64,000 bases of DNA from Clostridium zeae (GCF_017312485.1 NZ_BMBA01000002.1:1194829-1258828); one strand, 5' to 3'; shown: positions 47,377 through 58,246, counted from the stretch's first letter. The notes: generated by a model not told the origin, from the sequence alone. A program made the numbers and translations.

Positions 47377-47400
47377 CCTCCTAGAAATAAATCTAGGAGG
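47377..47400 (-). terminator. Terminator of the amino acid ABC operon
   Basis: CCTCCTAGA / TCTAGGAGG stem with TTTTTA on the minus strand. It lies about 400 bp past the last permease gene, beyond the palindromic repeats. Confidence 0.6.
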
Positions 47401-47526
47401 CAACTCTATGGGGGACATAGAGATTTAGCACCACTATTAAATGTATGCTTGAAAATACCGTTAAGCTGGCATTTTCAAACAAACATAAAGTGAATTACTA
47501 TTTAATTTTGACTTTTAATATGTATT

Positions 47527-47720
47527 GATAAATCACTTTATATACTCAATATATTATTGTTAGGTATATGAGGTTCCAACTTTAACTATTAATTTATACA
47601 TACTTGGAAATTTTCTAAGAAACTGCCATGTTCGAATAAGTATAAATTTAGTTTTCAAAATGAAACCCTGTATCAGTACCCAACTGAACTTTTAACATAT
47701 ACCCTATAAAGTGATTTATC
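47527..47720. repeat. Nested palindromes containing repeat C, copy 3
   Basis: Outer arms GATAAATCACTTTATA / TATAAAGTGATTTATC, then GGTATATG / CATATACC, then repeat C (AACTATTAATTTATACATAC ... TTCGAATAAGTATAAATTT). The outer arms resemble repeat B ends, so it may be a composite of two repeat types. Confidence 0.55.
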
Positions 47721-47802
47721 TTTATAACATATTTCTCATAAAATATCTTTATATTATAGTTGAAAGCTTAACTTATTTATATTATTACCCATTATGAGAA
47801 AA

Positions 47803-48450
47803 TTATACTTGTAATATTAATCTTTGTTGTTGAGCTCTAAATACTACAGATAGGATATAATTCACTACGAAATACATAACCGCAATTGTACCAAATATAA
47901 GGAATACTTGTGTTGTACTTGCGTACATGCCCATTAGAATCATTCCTTTTCCTGTAACTTCTTCTATTCCAACACCCCATAAGAATGATGTGTCCTTTAT
48001 TACAGTAATATACTGAGATACTAGAGCAGGAATCATATTCTTAAAGGCTTGTGGTATGATAATATATCTAAGTGTTTGAATATTAGTAAATCCTTGAGAA
48101 TGTGCCGCTTCCCATTGACCCTTTTTAATGGAATTAAGCCCACCTCTTACAATCTCTCCTATTATAGAGGATGTAAATATAGTCAATGCTAATATTCCCG
48201 CATTTACAGGTTTCATATTCGCAATAAACCTTGTAACTAAAATCCATAAAAGTGCTGGAGTATTTCTCACAATTTCTATATATAAAGCCGCTAATTTACC
48301 TGGTATCCCTTTTGAAGTACTTCTAAGTATTCCAAGTATTGTACCAAATATCATACTTAAAATTATCGTTACAAGTGCAATATACAGAGTAAGACCAAAC
48401 CCCTGAAGTATAAACTTTATATTAGCAAAAGAAAACAATTCATTCATCAT
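47803..48450 (-). CDS. Amino acid ABC transporter permease
   Basis: 215 residues of the HisM/GlnP family of inner-membrane permeases, with 4-5 hydrophobic helices. The ATPase-contact loop reads [23 protein letters not shown], and [10 protein letters not shown] is the typical N-proximal segment. It forms a heterodimer with the permease encoded just upstream. AGGAGG is seven bases before ATG 48450, which overlaps the preceding stop (ATGA). Last gene of the four-gene operon. Confidence 0.92.
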   Translation of the reverse strand: MMNELFSFANIKFILQGFGLTLYIALVTIILSMIFGTILGILRSTSKGIPGKLAALYIEIVRNTPALLWILVTRFIANMKPVNAGILALTIFTSSIIGEIVRGGLNSIKKGQWEAAHSQGFTNIQTLRYIIIPQAFKNMIPALVSQYITVIKDTSFLWGVGIEEVTGKGMILMGMYASTTQVFLIFGTIAVMYFVVNYILSVVFRAQQQRLILQV

Positions 48451-49172
48451 GCAGTTGCCTCCTCTTTATAGTCTAACTCAATTTCTTCAACAGCATCTCT
48501 ACTAAGCATTTTACTTTCTCTATTTTCCAAGCTTCTAGCAAGGCTAGTTAATGGGAAGCATAACGCTAAGTATAGTAAACCTGTAATAACATAGGCTGGT
48601 CCATAGTATAGGTTAGCACTAGACCATGAATCTGTCTGATACATTAGGTCTCCACCAGCTATTATTGAAAGTATAGATGTATTTTTTATAAGATTAACTG
48701 CTTGGTTTGTCATAGGCGGAAGCATTACATTTTTTGCTTGAGGTAATATTATATATCTCATAGCCTCCCAATAGGAGAACCCCTGAGAGTAAGCAGCTTC
48801 CAATTGGCCTTTATTTATAGACTCTATTCCAGCTCTTACAACTTCTGCAATATAAGCTCCATGATACATACCAATTCCCAATACACCTATTACGAAAACT
48901 GACAAAACTAAGCCTAAGTGTGGAAGTCCGTTGTATAAAAAGAATACCTGTATAAGCAATGGAGTATTTTGTATAAATTCTACGTATATTCTACTTATTA
49001 CTTCTAAGACTTTTACCTTTGAGGTTGAGAATATTCCAAACAATACACCCACAGCCAAAGACAGTAACAATGCTAAAATAGACACTTTGAGAGTCATGGT
49101 GAAACCATCAAAAAACACTCTCCAATCAGTGAATACTGCTTGCCATTTAAACCAGGCGAAAGGACCATTCAT
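48447..49172 (-). CDS. Amino acid ABC transporter permease
   Basis: 241 residues, second permease of the pair. Motifs: [19 protein letters not shown] and the coupling loop [22 protein letters not shown]. The N-terminal segment [20 protein letters not shown] is aromatic-rich as in Gln/Asp/Glu-type permeases. Its ATG shares one base with the TAA of the binding-protein gene. The operon order ATPase, binding protein, permease, permease is that of glnQHMP in Bacillus. Confidence 0.92.
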   Translation of the reverse strand: MNGPFAWFKWQAVFTDWRVFFDGFTMTLKVSILALLLSLAVGVLFGIFSTSKVKVLEVISRIYVEFIQNTPLLIQVFFLYNGLPHLGLVLSVFVIGVLGIGMYHGAYIAEVVRAGIESINKGQLEAAYSQGFSYWEAMRYIILPQAKNVMLPPMTNQAVNLIKNTSILSIIAGGDLMYQTDSWSSANLYYGPAYVITGLLYLALCFPLTSLARSLENRESKMLSRDAVEEIELDYKEEATA

Positions 49173-49984
49173 TATTTAAGACCCCACTTATCGATTAACT
49201 TTTGTAAATCTCCTGATGATTTCATTTCTGTGATGGTTTCATTTATAACTTTAGCAAGCTCAGTATTATCCTTCTTTGAAGCTATACCATAGTTTTGAGG
49301 ACTAAATTTATCTGATAATATCTTAGTGTTATCATCTAAGTATCCAAGTAATATAGCACCATCTACTGAGAAACAATCAACTCTTCCAGAGGATAAAGCT
49401 GTTTTTATTTCTGGATAACTAGCAAATTCTGAGAAAGTTACCTTAATACCTTGCTTATCAGCTTCATCTTGTAATGCTTTCTTTGTTGTGGAACTTTGTG
49501 CAACACCAATCTTCTTTCCGTTCAAATCCTTAAAGCTATTTATTCCTGCATCCTTTTTAACTAATAGCCCAACTCCATCTGTAAAGTATGGATCTGAGAA
49601 GTTATAACTTTTCTTTCTTTCATCAGTTATTGTAAATGTAGCAGCTACCATATCTATTTCTCCACTATCTAAAAGCGGTCCTCTAGTTTTAGCTGTTACA
49701 GCTTGTAAATCCACTTTATTCTCATCACCTAGTATTTTCTTTGCTACAGCTTTTGCTATATCAATTTCAAATCCATCGATTTTTCCTGTACTAGGATCCT
49801 TATAACCGTACTTTGGAACGTCTACTTTTACCCCAACCTTTAAAGTTCCTCTATCTATAATTTTTTGTATATCAGCAGGTTTACTGCTAGCACCACTATT
49901 TGTAGCAGTTTTGCTTGGAGCTGATGAGCATCCAGCTAAAGTAAGAGTAAGTGCAAGGACTAGAATCGAAGTTATCTTTTTCAT
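49172..49984 (-). CDS. Polar amino acid-binding lipoprotein
   Basis: 270 residues. Signal peptide with lipobox LTLAGC (Cys 19), so it is anchored outside the membrane. SBP family 3 signatures follow: GTLKVGVKVDVPKYGYKDPSTGKIDGFEIDIA, GEIDMVAATFTITDERK and LNGKKIGVAQSSTTKKAL. The arrangement resembles aspartate/glutamate or glutamine receptors of the PEB1/GlnH group; the exact ligand is uncertain. GGGGGTAAAAAA precedes the ATG. It lies between the ATPase and the permeases. Confidence 0.92.
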   Translation of the reverse strand: MKKITSILVLALTLTLAGCSSAPSKTATNSGASSKPADIQKIIDRGTLKVGVKVDVPKYGYKDPSTGKIDGFEIDIAKAVAKKILGDENKVDLQAVTAKTRGPLLDSGEIDMVAATFTITDERKKSYNFSDPYFTDGVGLLVKKDAGINSFKDLNGKKIGVAQSSTTKKALQDEADKQGIKVTFSEFASYPEIKTALSSGRVDCFSVDGAILLGYLDDNTKILSDKFSPQNYGIASKKDNTELAKVINETITEMKSSGDLQKLIDKWGLK

Positions 49985-49999
49985 TTTTTTACCCCCTAA

Positions 50000-50725
50000 T
50001 TATCTTAAAATTTTACTTAAAAAAGCCTTTGTTCTATCATGTGTTGGATTTTTGAAGAAATGTTCTGGTGTTCCTTGTTCGATTATTTCTCCTCCATCCA
50101 TAAATATAACCCTATCTGCAACTTGTCTTGCGAAGCCCATCTCATGCGTAACAACTACCATTGTTATCTTCTCATGTGATAAGTTAACCATAACATCTAG
50201 AACTTCTTGTATCATTTCTGGATCTAGAGCTGATGTTGGCTCATCAAAAAGTATTATCTTAGGATGCATATTAAGAGCCCTTGCAATTGCAACTCTTTGC
50301 TGTTGTCCTCCAGATAATTGAGATGGATATGCATTTGCTTTATGCTTTAGCCCAACCTTTTCTAAATACTCAAGTCCAGTTTTTTCTGCCTGCGCTTTAG
50401 ATACTTTCTGTATTTTAATTGGTGCAAGTGTTAAGTTTTCAAGTACAGTCTTGTGAGGATATAAGTTAAAACCTTGAAATACCATGGCAGCCGACTGCCT
50501 TACCTTTGTTATAGGCGCTCTAGGTGCAGTAAGGTCTACCCCGTCTACTATAACCTTACCTGAGGTTGGTACTTCTAAAAAATTAATACATCTTATTAAA
50601 GTACTTTTCCCCGAACCGCTTGGCCCGATAACTACTAGTTTTTCCCCTTCGTTTACTGTTAAATCTATATCCTTTAACACATGTAGCTTTCCAAAATGCT
50701 TGTTTACTCTTTCAAGTTTAATCAT
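50000..50725 (-). CDS. Amino acid ABC transporter ATP-binding protein
   Basis: 241 residues of the GlnQ/HisP ATPase family. Walker [11 protein letters not shown]-loop [19 protein letters not shown] signature LSGGQQQRV, Walker [12 protein letters not shown], and switch His in [12 protein letters not shown] 50725 has AAGGGGGA upstream and gives the standard [12 protein letters not shown] start; the frame extends to 50770. First gene of the operon. The 515 bp upstream (50726-51205) are AT-rich; I looked for a T-box or riboswitch and saw none. Confidence 0.95.
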   Translation of the reverse strand: MIKLERVNKHFGKLHVLKDIDLTVNEGEKLVVIGPSGSGKSTLIRCINFLEVPTSGKVIVDGVDLTAPRAPITKVRQSAAMVFQGFNLYPHKTVLENLTLAPIKIQKVSKAQAEKTGLEYLEKVGLKHKANAYPSQLSGGQQQRVAIARALNMHPKIILFDEPTSALDPEMIQEVLDVMVNLSHEKITMVVVTHEMGFARQVADRVIFMDGGEIIEQGTPEHFFKNPTHDRTKAFLSKILR

Positions 50726-51209
50726 AATAGTCCCCCTTTTAACTGAATCCCCAAAATTAAAAAACGTCATTAAGTTTACTGTATTTTTATCGTTATATCA
50801 AAAATATCCTTATTTTTTTAATAATAATCTGCATAAAAACTAAATATTTTACTTATTTATATATTATCAAGTTAAAGTTATCTAGTCAATAAATATTCAA
50901 AAGTTTGCATAATTATAGATTCATTCCTGCATTTTTTTATCATTATTCTATATTTATCATCATGCAAAACCTTTACATTACGAAAATAACATTATACCTT
51001 TCTCTATTTTATTACTTTGCAAATATATACTTTATTAGATTCTTTACAATTTCTTAACTTTTAGAATATTTTCATATAATTTATAAACTTTTTTAGATTA
51101 ATAAATACACTTTAAATACTTTAATTAATAAATTCGTAATTCACCATACTTTCAACACAGGACTTAATTTAAAACACCGTGTTGAAATTAAACATAACCA
51201 AACAAAATA

Positions 51210-51239
51210 AAAAGACCTCTCTTTACGAGAAGTCTTTTA
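51210..51239 (-). terminator. Terminator of the glycolytic cluster
   Basis: AAAAGACCTCTC / GAGAAGTCTTTT with a TTTACG-type loop, directly after the gpmI stop. Confidence 0.85.
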
Positions 51240-51242
51240 TTA

Positions 51243-52778
51243 TTACTTTATAAGTGATTTTCCTGTCATTTCTGCTGGAACTTCTAAGCCCATTGTTTCA
51301 AGCATTGTTGGAGCTATATCAGAAAGTCTTCCACCTTCTTTAAGTTCTTTACCTTTAGCATTGTTTGCTATCCATAAGTATGGAACTGGTTCAGTTGTAT
51401 GAGAAGTCATAGGACCACCTGTTGAAAAGTCTATCATAACTTCTGCATTACCATGGTCAGCTGTTACAAATACAGTACCGTCTTTTTCAAGAACTTTTTC
51501 TATTACCTTACCAGCACATTCATCTACAGCTTCAATAGCCTTTTTAGCTGCTTCGAATACTCCAGTATGACCAACCATATCTGGGTTAGCATAGTTAAGT
51601 ATTATCATATCATAAGTATCTGAATCTAACTTAGCTAAAAGTTCTTCAGTTAATTCATAAGCACTCATTTCTGGCTTCAAGTCGTAAGTTGCAACCTTTG
51701 GTGAAGGTATAAGAGCTCTATCCTCACCTTTATTTGGAGCTTCTACTCCCCCGTTGAAGAAGAAAGTTACGTGAGCGTATTTTTCAGTTTCAGCTATTCT
51801 TAATTGGTTTAAGCCCTTATCAGCAACATATTGTCCTAATGTATTTGTGATAGTTTGTGGCTTGTACGCTACATGTACTCTTTCCAAACTCTTATCGTAT
51901 TGAGTCATAGTAACATAAGTAAGATTTAAAGTTTCTCTTTCAAATCCAGCGAATTCTTTATCGTTTATAGCTCTAGTTATTTCTCTAGCTCTATCTGGTC
52001 TGAAGTTGAAGAATATTACTGAATCTCCGTTTTTAATGTTTCCTGTTGGATGTCCATCTTCCAAAATAACACAAGGTAATACGAACTCATCAGTTTTGTT
52101 ATCATGGTATGAATTTTCCATACATTCTACTGCACTGTTAGCTGTTTCACCTTTAGCATTTACTATTGCATCATAAGCTAATTGAACTCTTTCCCATCTA
52201 TTGTCTCTATCCATTGCGTAGTATCTTCCGCTAACTGTAGCGATCTTACCTACTCCAATTTCCTTCATGTAATTTTCTAAATTTTCTACAAATCCCTTAC
52301 CTGATGATGGAGCAACGTCTCTTCCATCCATGAAAGGATGAACATAAACTTTAGTTAAGCCTTTTTTCTTAGCTAAAGTCAATAATCCTTTTATATGATC
52401 TATATGTGAGTGAACTCCACCGTCTGAAAGTAATCCTAATAGATGTAATGCACTGTCATTCTTTAAAGCATTATCTACTGCAAGATTTAACTCTTCATTA
52501 TCAAAAAAATCTCCGTCTTCAATAGCCTTAGTAATTCTTGTAAGCTCTTGGTATATTATTCTTCCTGCACCTATATTTAAGTGACCAACTTCTGAGTTAC
52601 CCATTTGTCCAGTTGGTAGTCCTACATCCATACCGCTTGCTTGAATTGTTGTGTGTGGATATTCTTTAAAGTATCTATCAAAATTCGGTTTGTTAGCTGC
52701 TTCTACAGCATTTCCGTCTGACTTAGGAGCTACTCCAAATCCGTCTAATATCATTAACATTACTGGCTTTTTAGTCAT
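51243..52778 (-). CDS. gpmI: 2,3-bisphosphoglycerate-independent phosphoglycerate mutase
   Basis: 511 residues of the alkaline-phosphatase superfamily; interconverts 3- and 2-phosphoglycerate using Mn2+. MILDGFG (metal Asp), GNSEVGHLNIGAGR with the phosphorylated Ser, DGRDVAPSSG, NYANPDMVGHTG, and VFVTADHGNAE are all intact. ATG 52778 has GGAGGG upstream; the frame extends to 52802. Last gene of the minus-strand gap-pgk-tpiA-gpmI series. Clostridial GpmI is pH-sensitive through its Mn2+ site and matters in sporulation in relatives (family knowledge). Confidence 0.97.
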   Translation of the reverse strand: MTKKPVMLMILDGFGVAPKSDGNAVEAANKPNFDRYFKEYPHTTIQASGMDVGLPTGQMGNSEVGHLNIGAGRIIYQELTRITKAIEDGDFFDNEELNLAVDNALKNDSALHLLGLLSDGGVHSHIDHIKGLLTLAKKKGLTKVYVHPFMDGRDVAPSSGKGFVENLENYMKEIGVGKIATVSGRYYAMDRDNRWERVQLAYDAIVNAKGETANSAVECMENSYHDNKTDEFVLPCVILEDGHPTGNIKNGDSVIFFNFRPDRAREITRAINDKEFAGFERETLNLTYVTMTQYDKSLERVHVAYKPQTITNTLGQYVADKGLNQLRIAETEKYAHVTFFFNGGVEAPNKGEDRALIPSPKVATYDLKPEMSAYELTEELLAKLDSDTYDMIILNYANPDMVGHTGVFEAAKKAIEAVDECAGKVIEKVLEKDGTVFVTADHGNAEVMIDFSTGGPMTSHTTEPVPYLWIANNAKGKELKEGGRLSDIAPTMLETMGLEVPAEMTGKSLIK

Positions 52779-52962
52779 ATTACCCTCCATATTTATAAAC
52801 ATTTTGTTTGATGCTTTGCAAATTAACCTATAGTTTTTTATATAGTATCTTTAAAATTCCTTACAATTATGTTAAAGATTTTTAAGTATACTTTTATTCT
52901 AAGAACTATACTTCTTTTATGACTATGTTCTACTGACAATTATAATATGTGATAAAATAAAA

Positions 52963-53007
52963 AACAATAGCAACAAACAATTGGTATTAGTTGCCTGTCA
53001 CTATTGT
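52963..53007 (-). terminator. Terminator-like hairpin after tpiA
   Basis: AACAATAG-CAAC / GTTG-...CTATTGT imperfect stem followed by TTTTTTATTTT on the minus strand. It may attenuate between tpiA and gpmI. Confidence 0.55.
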
Positions 53008-53055
53008 CTTCATCTCAACATTAATTTTAATACAACTATTAAATATAGTTATATC

Positions 53056-53802
53056 TTAAAAGTTAACGATTCCTGCGAAATCAGTTGCTACTAAGCTTGC
53101 TCCACCAACTAAAGCACCGTCTATATCTGATTGCTCCATTTGTTCCTTTATTGTTGAAGGCTTAACACTTCCACCATATTGGATTCTAGTCTTATCAGCA
53201 GCTTCTGCTCCAAATATATCAGCAACCATCTTTCTTATAGCAGCTATTGTTTCGTTAGCTTGTTCTGATGTAGCTGTTTTACCAGTTCCTATAGCCCAGA
53301 TTGGTTCGTAAGCTATAACTAATTCTTCAACTTGTTCTTTAGTTAATCCAGCTAAGTCAACTTTTATTTGAGCTTCTATAACTGCATTAGTCTTTCCTGT
53401 TTCTCTTTCTTCTAAACTTTCACCAACGCATAGTATTGGAACTATCTTATGTGCAAAAGCAGCTTTTAACTTCTTGTTAACTGTTTCATCAGTTTCAGCA
53501 AAGTATTGTCTTCTTTCACTATGTCCTATTACTACGTAATCTATAGCTAAAGCTTCTAACATACCTGGAGCTATTTCTCCAGTGAAAGCGCCTTTTTCTT
53601 CCCAATGCATGTTTTGAGCTCCAACTTTTATGTTAGTGCCAGCTACTGCCTTTTTAACAGCATCTAAAGCTACAAATGTTGGGCAAACAACTACTTCACT
53701 AGTAGCATCTTTTACTAATGGCTTTAATTCTTCTATAAACTTAACTGCCTCATCAACAGTGTAGTGCATTTTCCAGTTTCCTGCGATTATTGCTTTTCTC
53801 AT
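53056..53802 (-). CDS. tpiA: Triosephosphate isomerase
   Basis: 248 residues, TIM barrel; interconverts dihydroxyacetone phosphate and glyceraldehyde 3-phosphate. AGNWKMH (Lys), [10 protein letters not shown] (His), [14 protein letters not shown] (catalytic Glu and mobile loop), and the phosphate-binding IQYGGSVKP and [10 protein letters not shown] are all present. ATG 53802 has GAGGTGA upstream; the frame begins at 53811. It follows pgk by about 200 bp. Confidence 0.97.
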   Translation of the reverse strand: MRKAIIAGNWKMHYTVDEAVKFIEELKPLVKDATSEVVVCPTFVALDAVKKAVAGTNIKVGAQNMHWEEKGAFTGEIAPGMLEALAIDYVVIGHSERRQYFAETDETVNKKLKAAFAHKIVPILCVGESLEERETGKTNAVIEAQIKVDLAGLTKEQVEELVIAYEPIWAIGTGKTATSEQANETIAAIRKMVADIFGAEAADKTRIQYGGSVKPSTIKEQMEQSDIDGALVGGASLVATDFAGIVNF

Positions 53803-54007
53803 ATCTTTCACCTCTAAATTTTATTTATTATAACTTGTTATTAACTTCAAGTAATCTTAAGCCACTTAAAATCAATAAACTGTTAACTTCTTATATTTTT
53901 AACAATATAAAAAGTTATATTTTAAACTTCTTCTTTTCAACATATATAAATAGATTTATTAGTTTATAAGGAGCGACCTAAGCCGCCCCCCACACTAATA
54001 AAATCTA

Positions 54008-55186
54008 CTATTTATCGTTTAAAGCTGATATTCCTGGAAGGTCTTTTCCTTCTAAGAATTCAAGTGATGCTCCACCACCAGTTGAGATGTGAGTCATCTT
54101 GTCTCCAAAGCCTAATATATTAACAGCAGCAGCTGAATCTCCTCCACCTATTACTGTTGTAGCATCTGCATCAGCCATAGCCTTAGCAACTGCAACTGTT
54201 CCCTTGTTGAAGTTTTCGAATTCGAATACTCCCATTGGTCCGTTCCAGATTACAGTCTTAGCATCCTTTATAGCTTCAGCATATAAAGCTTCTGTCTTTG
54301 GTCCGATATCTAATCCCATAAATCCAGCTTCTATGTTTTGATCTTCAGTAACCTTAGGTTCAACATCCTTGAACTCTGCAGCTATTCTATGATCTACTGG
54401 TAATAAGAAATTAACATTCTTAGCCTTAGCTTTTTCAACCATTTCTAAAGCATAATCTAATCTGTCAGCTTCTACTAGTGAGCTTCCGATTTCATATCCT
54501 TGAGCTTTTAGGAATGTGTAAGCCATTCCTCCACCTATAATTATAGTATCAACCTTATCTAATAAGTTGTTTATAACAGCTATCTTATCTGAAACTTTAG
54601 CTCCACCTAATATAGCAACGAAAGGTCTAACTGGGTTATTTACAGCTTCTCCTAAGAACTTTAATTCTTTTTGAATTAAGTATCCACATACAGCTGTATC
54701 TACAAACTTAGTAACTCCTTCAGTTGATGAGTGAGCTCTGTGAGCAGTTCCAAAAGCATCATTTACGTATACATCACAAAGGCTAGCTAATTCCTTTGAT
54801 AGATCTTCTCCGTTTTTGCTTTCTTCTTTTCTGAATCTAGTGTTTTCAAGAAGAACAACGTCTCCTTCTTTCATTTCTGCTACAGCTTTTTTAGCATTTT
54901 CGCCAACTACTTGTTCATCAGCAGCAAAAACAACTTCTTTGTCTAGTATTTCGCTTAATCTCTTAGCAACTGGAGCTAATGACTTAGAAGCATCTTTTCC
55001 TAAATGTGAGCAAAGTATAACCTTTGCACCATTTTCTATTAAGTATTTTATTGTTGGAAGTGCTCCAACTAATCTATTTTCATCTGTTATAACTCCATCT
55101 TTTAGTGGAACGTTAAAATCACATCTTACTAATACTCTTTTACCTTTAACTTCGATATCTTCAATTGTTTTCTTATTGAAACTCAT
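54008..55186 (-). CDS. pgk: Phosphoglycerate kinase
   Basis: 392 residues. Makes ATP from 1,3-bisphosphoglycerate. [15 protein letters not shown] (substrate site), [21 protein letters not shown], the ATPase-domain segments GGAKVSDKI and [12 protein letters not shown], and C-terminal [13 protein letters not shown] and [14 protein letters not shown] are all present. AGAGGTGA precedes the ATG. It is separated from gap by a terminator-like hairpin at 55219-55256, which may tune the ratio of the two products. Confidence 0.97.
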   Translation of the reverse strand: MSFNKKTIEDIEVKGKRVLVRCDFNVPLKDGVITDENRLVGALPTIKYLIENGAKVILCSHLGKDASKSLAPVAKRLSEILDKEVVFAADEQVVGENAKKAVAEMKEGDVVLLENTRFRKEESKNGEDLSKELASLCDVYVNDAFGTAHRAHSSTEGVTKFVDTAVCGYLIQKELKFLGEAVNNPVRPFVAILGGAKVSDKIAVINNLLDKVDTIIIGGGMAYTFLKAQGYEIGSSLVEADRLDYALEMVEKAKAKNVNFLLPVDHRIAAEFKDVEPKVTEDQNIEAGFMGLDIGPKTEALYAEAIKDAKTVIWNGPMGVFEFENFNKGTVAVAKAMADADATTVIGGGDSAAAVNILGFGDKMTHISTGGGASLEFLEGKDLPGISALNDK

Positions 55187-55218
55187 GGATTTTCACCTCT
55201 TAATTTTATAATTTAAAA

Positions 55219-55256
55219 AGGTCTGGCCTTATAGCCATAACTACAAAACCAGACCT
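55219..55256 (-). terminator. Intercistronic terminator between gap and pgk
   Basis: AGGTCTGG / CCAGACCT stem followed by TTTTTAAATT on the minus strand; probably partial termination or an mRNA end stabiliser. Confidence 0.75.
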
Positions 55257-55294
55257 ATTTTTGATGTTTAAATACTTTTAACTAAATACTTAAA

Positions 55295-56311
55295 TTACTT
55301 TAAGAAGTTAGCGAAGTGCTTTATAGTTCTAACCATTTGGCTAGTGTATGAATTTTCGTTGTCATACCATGCAACAGTTTGAACTTGGTATAAATCTTCT
55401 CCGATTTTTGAAACCATAGTTTGAGTTGCATCGAATAATGAACCGAATCTCATTCCAACTATATCAGAAGATACTAATTGTTCTTCAGTGTAACCGAATG
55501 ATTCGTTTGAAGCAGCCTTCATAGCAGCGTTGATGCTTTCAACTGTGATGTCTTTTCCCTTAACAACTGAAACTAAAATTGTAGTTGAACCAGTTGGAAC
55601 TGGAACTCTTTGTGCTGAACCGATTAATTTTCCGTTTAATTCTGGAATAACTAATCCTATAGCTTTAGCAGCACCAGTTGAGTTAGGAACTATGTTTACA
55701 GCAGCAGCTCTAGCACGTCTGAAGTCTCCACCTCTGTGTGGTCCATCTAATACCATTTGATCTCCAGTGTAAGCATGGATTGTTGACATTATACCTGATT
55801 GAATTGGAGCTAAGTCATTAAGAGCTTTAGCCATTGGAGCTAAACAGTTAGTTGTACAAGATGCAGCTGAAATTATATGATCATCAGCAGTTAATACATC
55901 ATGGTTTACATTGAATACAACTGTTGGAAGATCGTTACCAGCTGGAGCTGATATAACAACTTTCTTAGCACCTGCAGTGATGTGTGCTTGTGATTTTGCT
56001 TTAGATACATAGAAACCAGTACATTCAAGTACTACGTCTACTCCTATTTCTCCCCAAGGAAGTGTAGCAGCATCAGCTTTTGCATATATTTGGATTTCTT
56101 TTCCATTTACAACTATAGAAGATTCTTTAACTTCTACTGTTCCATCATATCTACCTTGAGATGAATCATATTTTAATAAGTGTGCTAACATCTTAGGATC
56201 TGTTAAGTCGTTGATTGCAACAACATCATATCCCTCTGCACCGAACATTTGTCTGAATGCAAGACGTCCAATACGTCCAAACCCATTAATTGCTACTTTA
56301 ATATTTGCCAT
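55295..56311 (-). CDS. gap: Glyceraldehyde-3-phosphate dehydrogenase
   Basis: 338 residues. NAD-binding [15 protein letters not shown], catalytic [12 protein letters not shown] (Cys about residue 152), [25 protein letters not shown], and C-terminal [15 protein letters not shown] are all canonical for the phosphorylating glycolytic enzyme. AGGAGG precedes the ATG. A CggR-type operator and a -10 box lie 108-146 bp upstream, so the gene has its own regulated promoter, separate from cggR. Confidence 0.98.
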   Translation of the reverse strand: MANIKVAINGFGRIGRLAFRQMFGAEGYDVVAINDLTDPKMLAHLLKYDSSQGRYDGTVEVKESSIVVNGKEIQIYAKADAATLPWGEIGVDVVLECTGFYVSKAKSQAHITAGAKKVVISAPAGNDLPTVVFNVNHDVLTADDHIISAASCTTNCLAPMAKALNDLAPIQSGIMSTIHAYTGDQMVLDGPHRGGDFRRARAAAVNIVPNSTGAAKAIGLVIPELNGKLIGSAQRVPVPTGSTTILVSVVKGKDITVESINAAMKAASNESFGYTEEQLVSSDIVGMRFGSLFDATQTMVSKIGEDLYQVQTVAWYDNENSYTSQMVRTIKHFANFLK

Positions 56312-56418
56312 TGAAAGTACCTCCTAAAAGATATAATTTTTTATTTAAAATATTTGTAAAAATACTTTATAACATTTTAACTAATAGTTAAGCCAAAATA
56401 ATAACCTGGTCATTAATG

Positions 56419-56457
56419 CTCCCAGTGAATATTATTTCGTCCCACATGTCTATTATA
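56419..56457 (-). promoter_or_regulatory. CggR-type operator and -10 box before gap
   Basis: TATAAT (56457-56452), then GTGGGAC (56445-56439) and CTGGGAG (56425-56419): two direct half-sites 20 bp apart just downstream of the -10. The same layout precedes cggR. Confidence 0.7.
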
Positions 56458-56699
56458 GAATATTTATAGGAATTTTTAAATAGTATTTTTAAAAAAAACT
56501 GTAAATTTTACTTTATTCAAGGAAACATTGCGATTTTAATGGTAAACTTGTTATAAATTAAACCATATATCAAATTATTATCACTATTAATCAAATATTG
56601 TAATTTCATATACTATTAGATTACTAAATAAATATCACTATAGTATTCATATTTTAACTAGTCAAATATACTACTATAGTTTTTTTAAATAGTTTTATT

Positions 56700-57743
56700 T
56701 TATTCCTGGTTATTGAATCCATTTAAATATTCTATTATTTTCATTGCAGCACCCTCATCTGTAATTAGTACACCATTACTTTTATTGAGTTCTGTAGCTA
56801 GTATAGCTTCAACTTTATCTTTTCCTCCAGCTACTGCAATATGCGTAGATATTTTATTTACATCATTTATATTTATCCCCAAGGTTTGATTTACACTTAT
56901 AACCTTAGCCTGTTTGTCAAAATAAAACCCGAAAGCTTCACCTACAGCACCTAGGCTTGTTAGTCTATCAAATTGTTCCTGTGATAAACCTCTTTTTGTA
57001 GCCATTTTATCCGCTCTACCAATACCATATACAAGTACATCAGCCTTATGAATGGTATCTATTACGTCTTTTATCTCTTTTTCTTGTATAATAGTTTCTA
57101 ATATTTCTTCACTTAAATTCTCTGGAACATGAAGCATCTTATAACTTCCATTTAACTTTTCTGCCAGCCTAGCAGCAAGTGTATTCGCCTGTGTTTCAAC
57201 TTTTTTTCCCATACCGCCTCGAGCTGGAACCACCATAGCATTGTGAATATTATTCATCTTAGGAAAATTATCTATAACTTCTTTTATTGTACTTCCTCCA
57301 GTGATAGCTATTACGTTACCACTCTTTATAATGGATTTAGCATAATTAGCAGCTGCTTTTCCTAGTTCTTTTATTATTGAATTATCAAGATCCATATCTC
57401 CAGGAACTACTATTACTTTTTTAGTTCCAAGTGATTTTCTAATGAACTCTTCTACATCTGACAATCCTTTTATTTCATGAATAAACCCTTTCAAGTTTTC
57501 CAAGATTTCTTCTCCATCTTTTGTTACTGTCATACCTGGAGTATTTATTTCTATTAATCCTTGAGATTTTAAAAAGTTTATCTCTGTTCTTACTATTCTT
57601 TCTCCTAAACTTAACATGTTAGCTAATATTCTTCTTCCTATTGGTTGATTGTAATATATAGCTCTTAATATGCTATATCTTTTCTCAAGTAGCTCCACTA
57701 GTTCAGGCACTATCTTTTTTTGTAGCTTCAATATTTCTTGCAA
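56700..57743 (-). CDS. cggR: Central glycolytic genes regulator CggR
   Basis: 347 residues of the SorC/DeoR-like family. An N-terminal winged HTH (GRRILANMLSLGERIVRTEINFLKSQGLIEI, given here in parts: GRRILANMLSL, then RTEINFLKSQG) and a sugar-phosphate-binding domain with VIAITGGSTIKEV, VVPARGGMG and the C-terminal ITDEGAAMKIIEYL. In Bacillus CggR represses gapA and is released by fructose 1,6-bisphosphate. The start is TTG 57743, with AAGGAG eight bases upstream; GTG 57752 overlaps that site. First gene of the glycolytic cluster, 390 bp before gap, with its own operator. Confidence 0.94.
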   Translation of the reverse strand: MQEILKLQKKIVPELVELLEKRYSILRAIYYNQPIGRRILANMLSLGERIVRTEINFLKSQGLIEINTPGMTVTKDGEEILENLKGFIHEIKGLSDVEEFIRKSLGTKKVIVVPGDMDLDNSIIKELGKAAANYAKSIIKSGNVIAITGGSTIKEVIDNFPKMNNIHNAMVVPARGGMGKKVETQANTLAARLAEKLNGSYKMLHVPENLSEEILETIIQEKEIKDVIDTIHKADVLVYGIGRADKMATKRGLSQEQFDRLTSLGAVGEAFGFYFDKQAKVISVNQTLGININDVNKISTHIAVAGGKDKVEAILATELNKSNGVLITDEGAAMKIIEYLNGFNNQE

Positions 57744-57769
57744 GAAAAACACTCCTTTGGCCCTTCAAC

Positions 57770-57809
57770 GTCCCACTAAATACTTTTATGTCCCACAAAT
57801 AATATTATA
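57770..57809 (-). promoter_or_regulatory. CggR-type operator and -10 box before cggR
   Basis: TATAAT (57809-57804), GTGGGAC (57796-57790) and GTGGGAC (57776-57770), again with 20-bp spacing. Suggests autoregulation. Confidence 0.75.
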
Positions 57810-57854
57810 AACCAACATTTCATATTTTAAAAGTTGATTTAGAAAATATTTACT

Positions 57855-57950
57855 AAAAAAGTCGCTGAAGTGAGCTTTTTTTCACGCATCTGCCTTTCCG
57901 AATTTATATGAGGAAACTTAAAGTCAAATAAGTTTTATTTCTTTACTGCA
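57855..57950. repeat. Dispersed repeat A, copy 3 (shorter)
   Basis: GTCGCTGAAGTGAGCTTTTTTT, then GCATCTGCCTTTCCGAAT and ATGAGGAAACTTAAAG; the terminator hairpin has lost its middle and the distal half is missing. Confidence 0.65.
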
Positions 57951-57998
57951 TTTATATAGATAAACCACTAAAGTTTAGAGTGCATGAAAATTAAATAT

Positions 57999-58095
57999 AG
58001 ATAAACTACTTCATAATTAAACTTATATTTTCAAATTCTCCTCTCAGAACCCATAGGAGTTTTGAAAATAGGTTTCAGATTGAAGTGTTTCATCT
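57999..58095. repeat. Palindromic repeat B, copy 5
   Basis: AGATAAACTACTTCATAATT ... CAGATTGAAGTGTTTCATCT with inner TATTTTCAAA / TTTGAAAATA. A lone half (TATAGATAAACC) lies just upstream at 57955. Confidence 0.55.
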
Positions 58096-58246
58096 TTAAT
58101 TACAAATACAATAAAAAAACATTAAATAATAACTACTTTAAAACCATAGATAGAATAGAATTTTATACTTAACTAAACTATCCATTTTTCATTTTGGCAT
58201 TAAAGTAGTTACTTGAATATATTTAAATCATTCTATTTTATGTATA

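Noticed and set aside
50726..51205. T-box or riboswitch ahead of the amino acid ABC operon
   Set aside because: No T-box core sequence and no terminator/antiterminator pair is visible; the region is plain AT-rich DNA.
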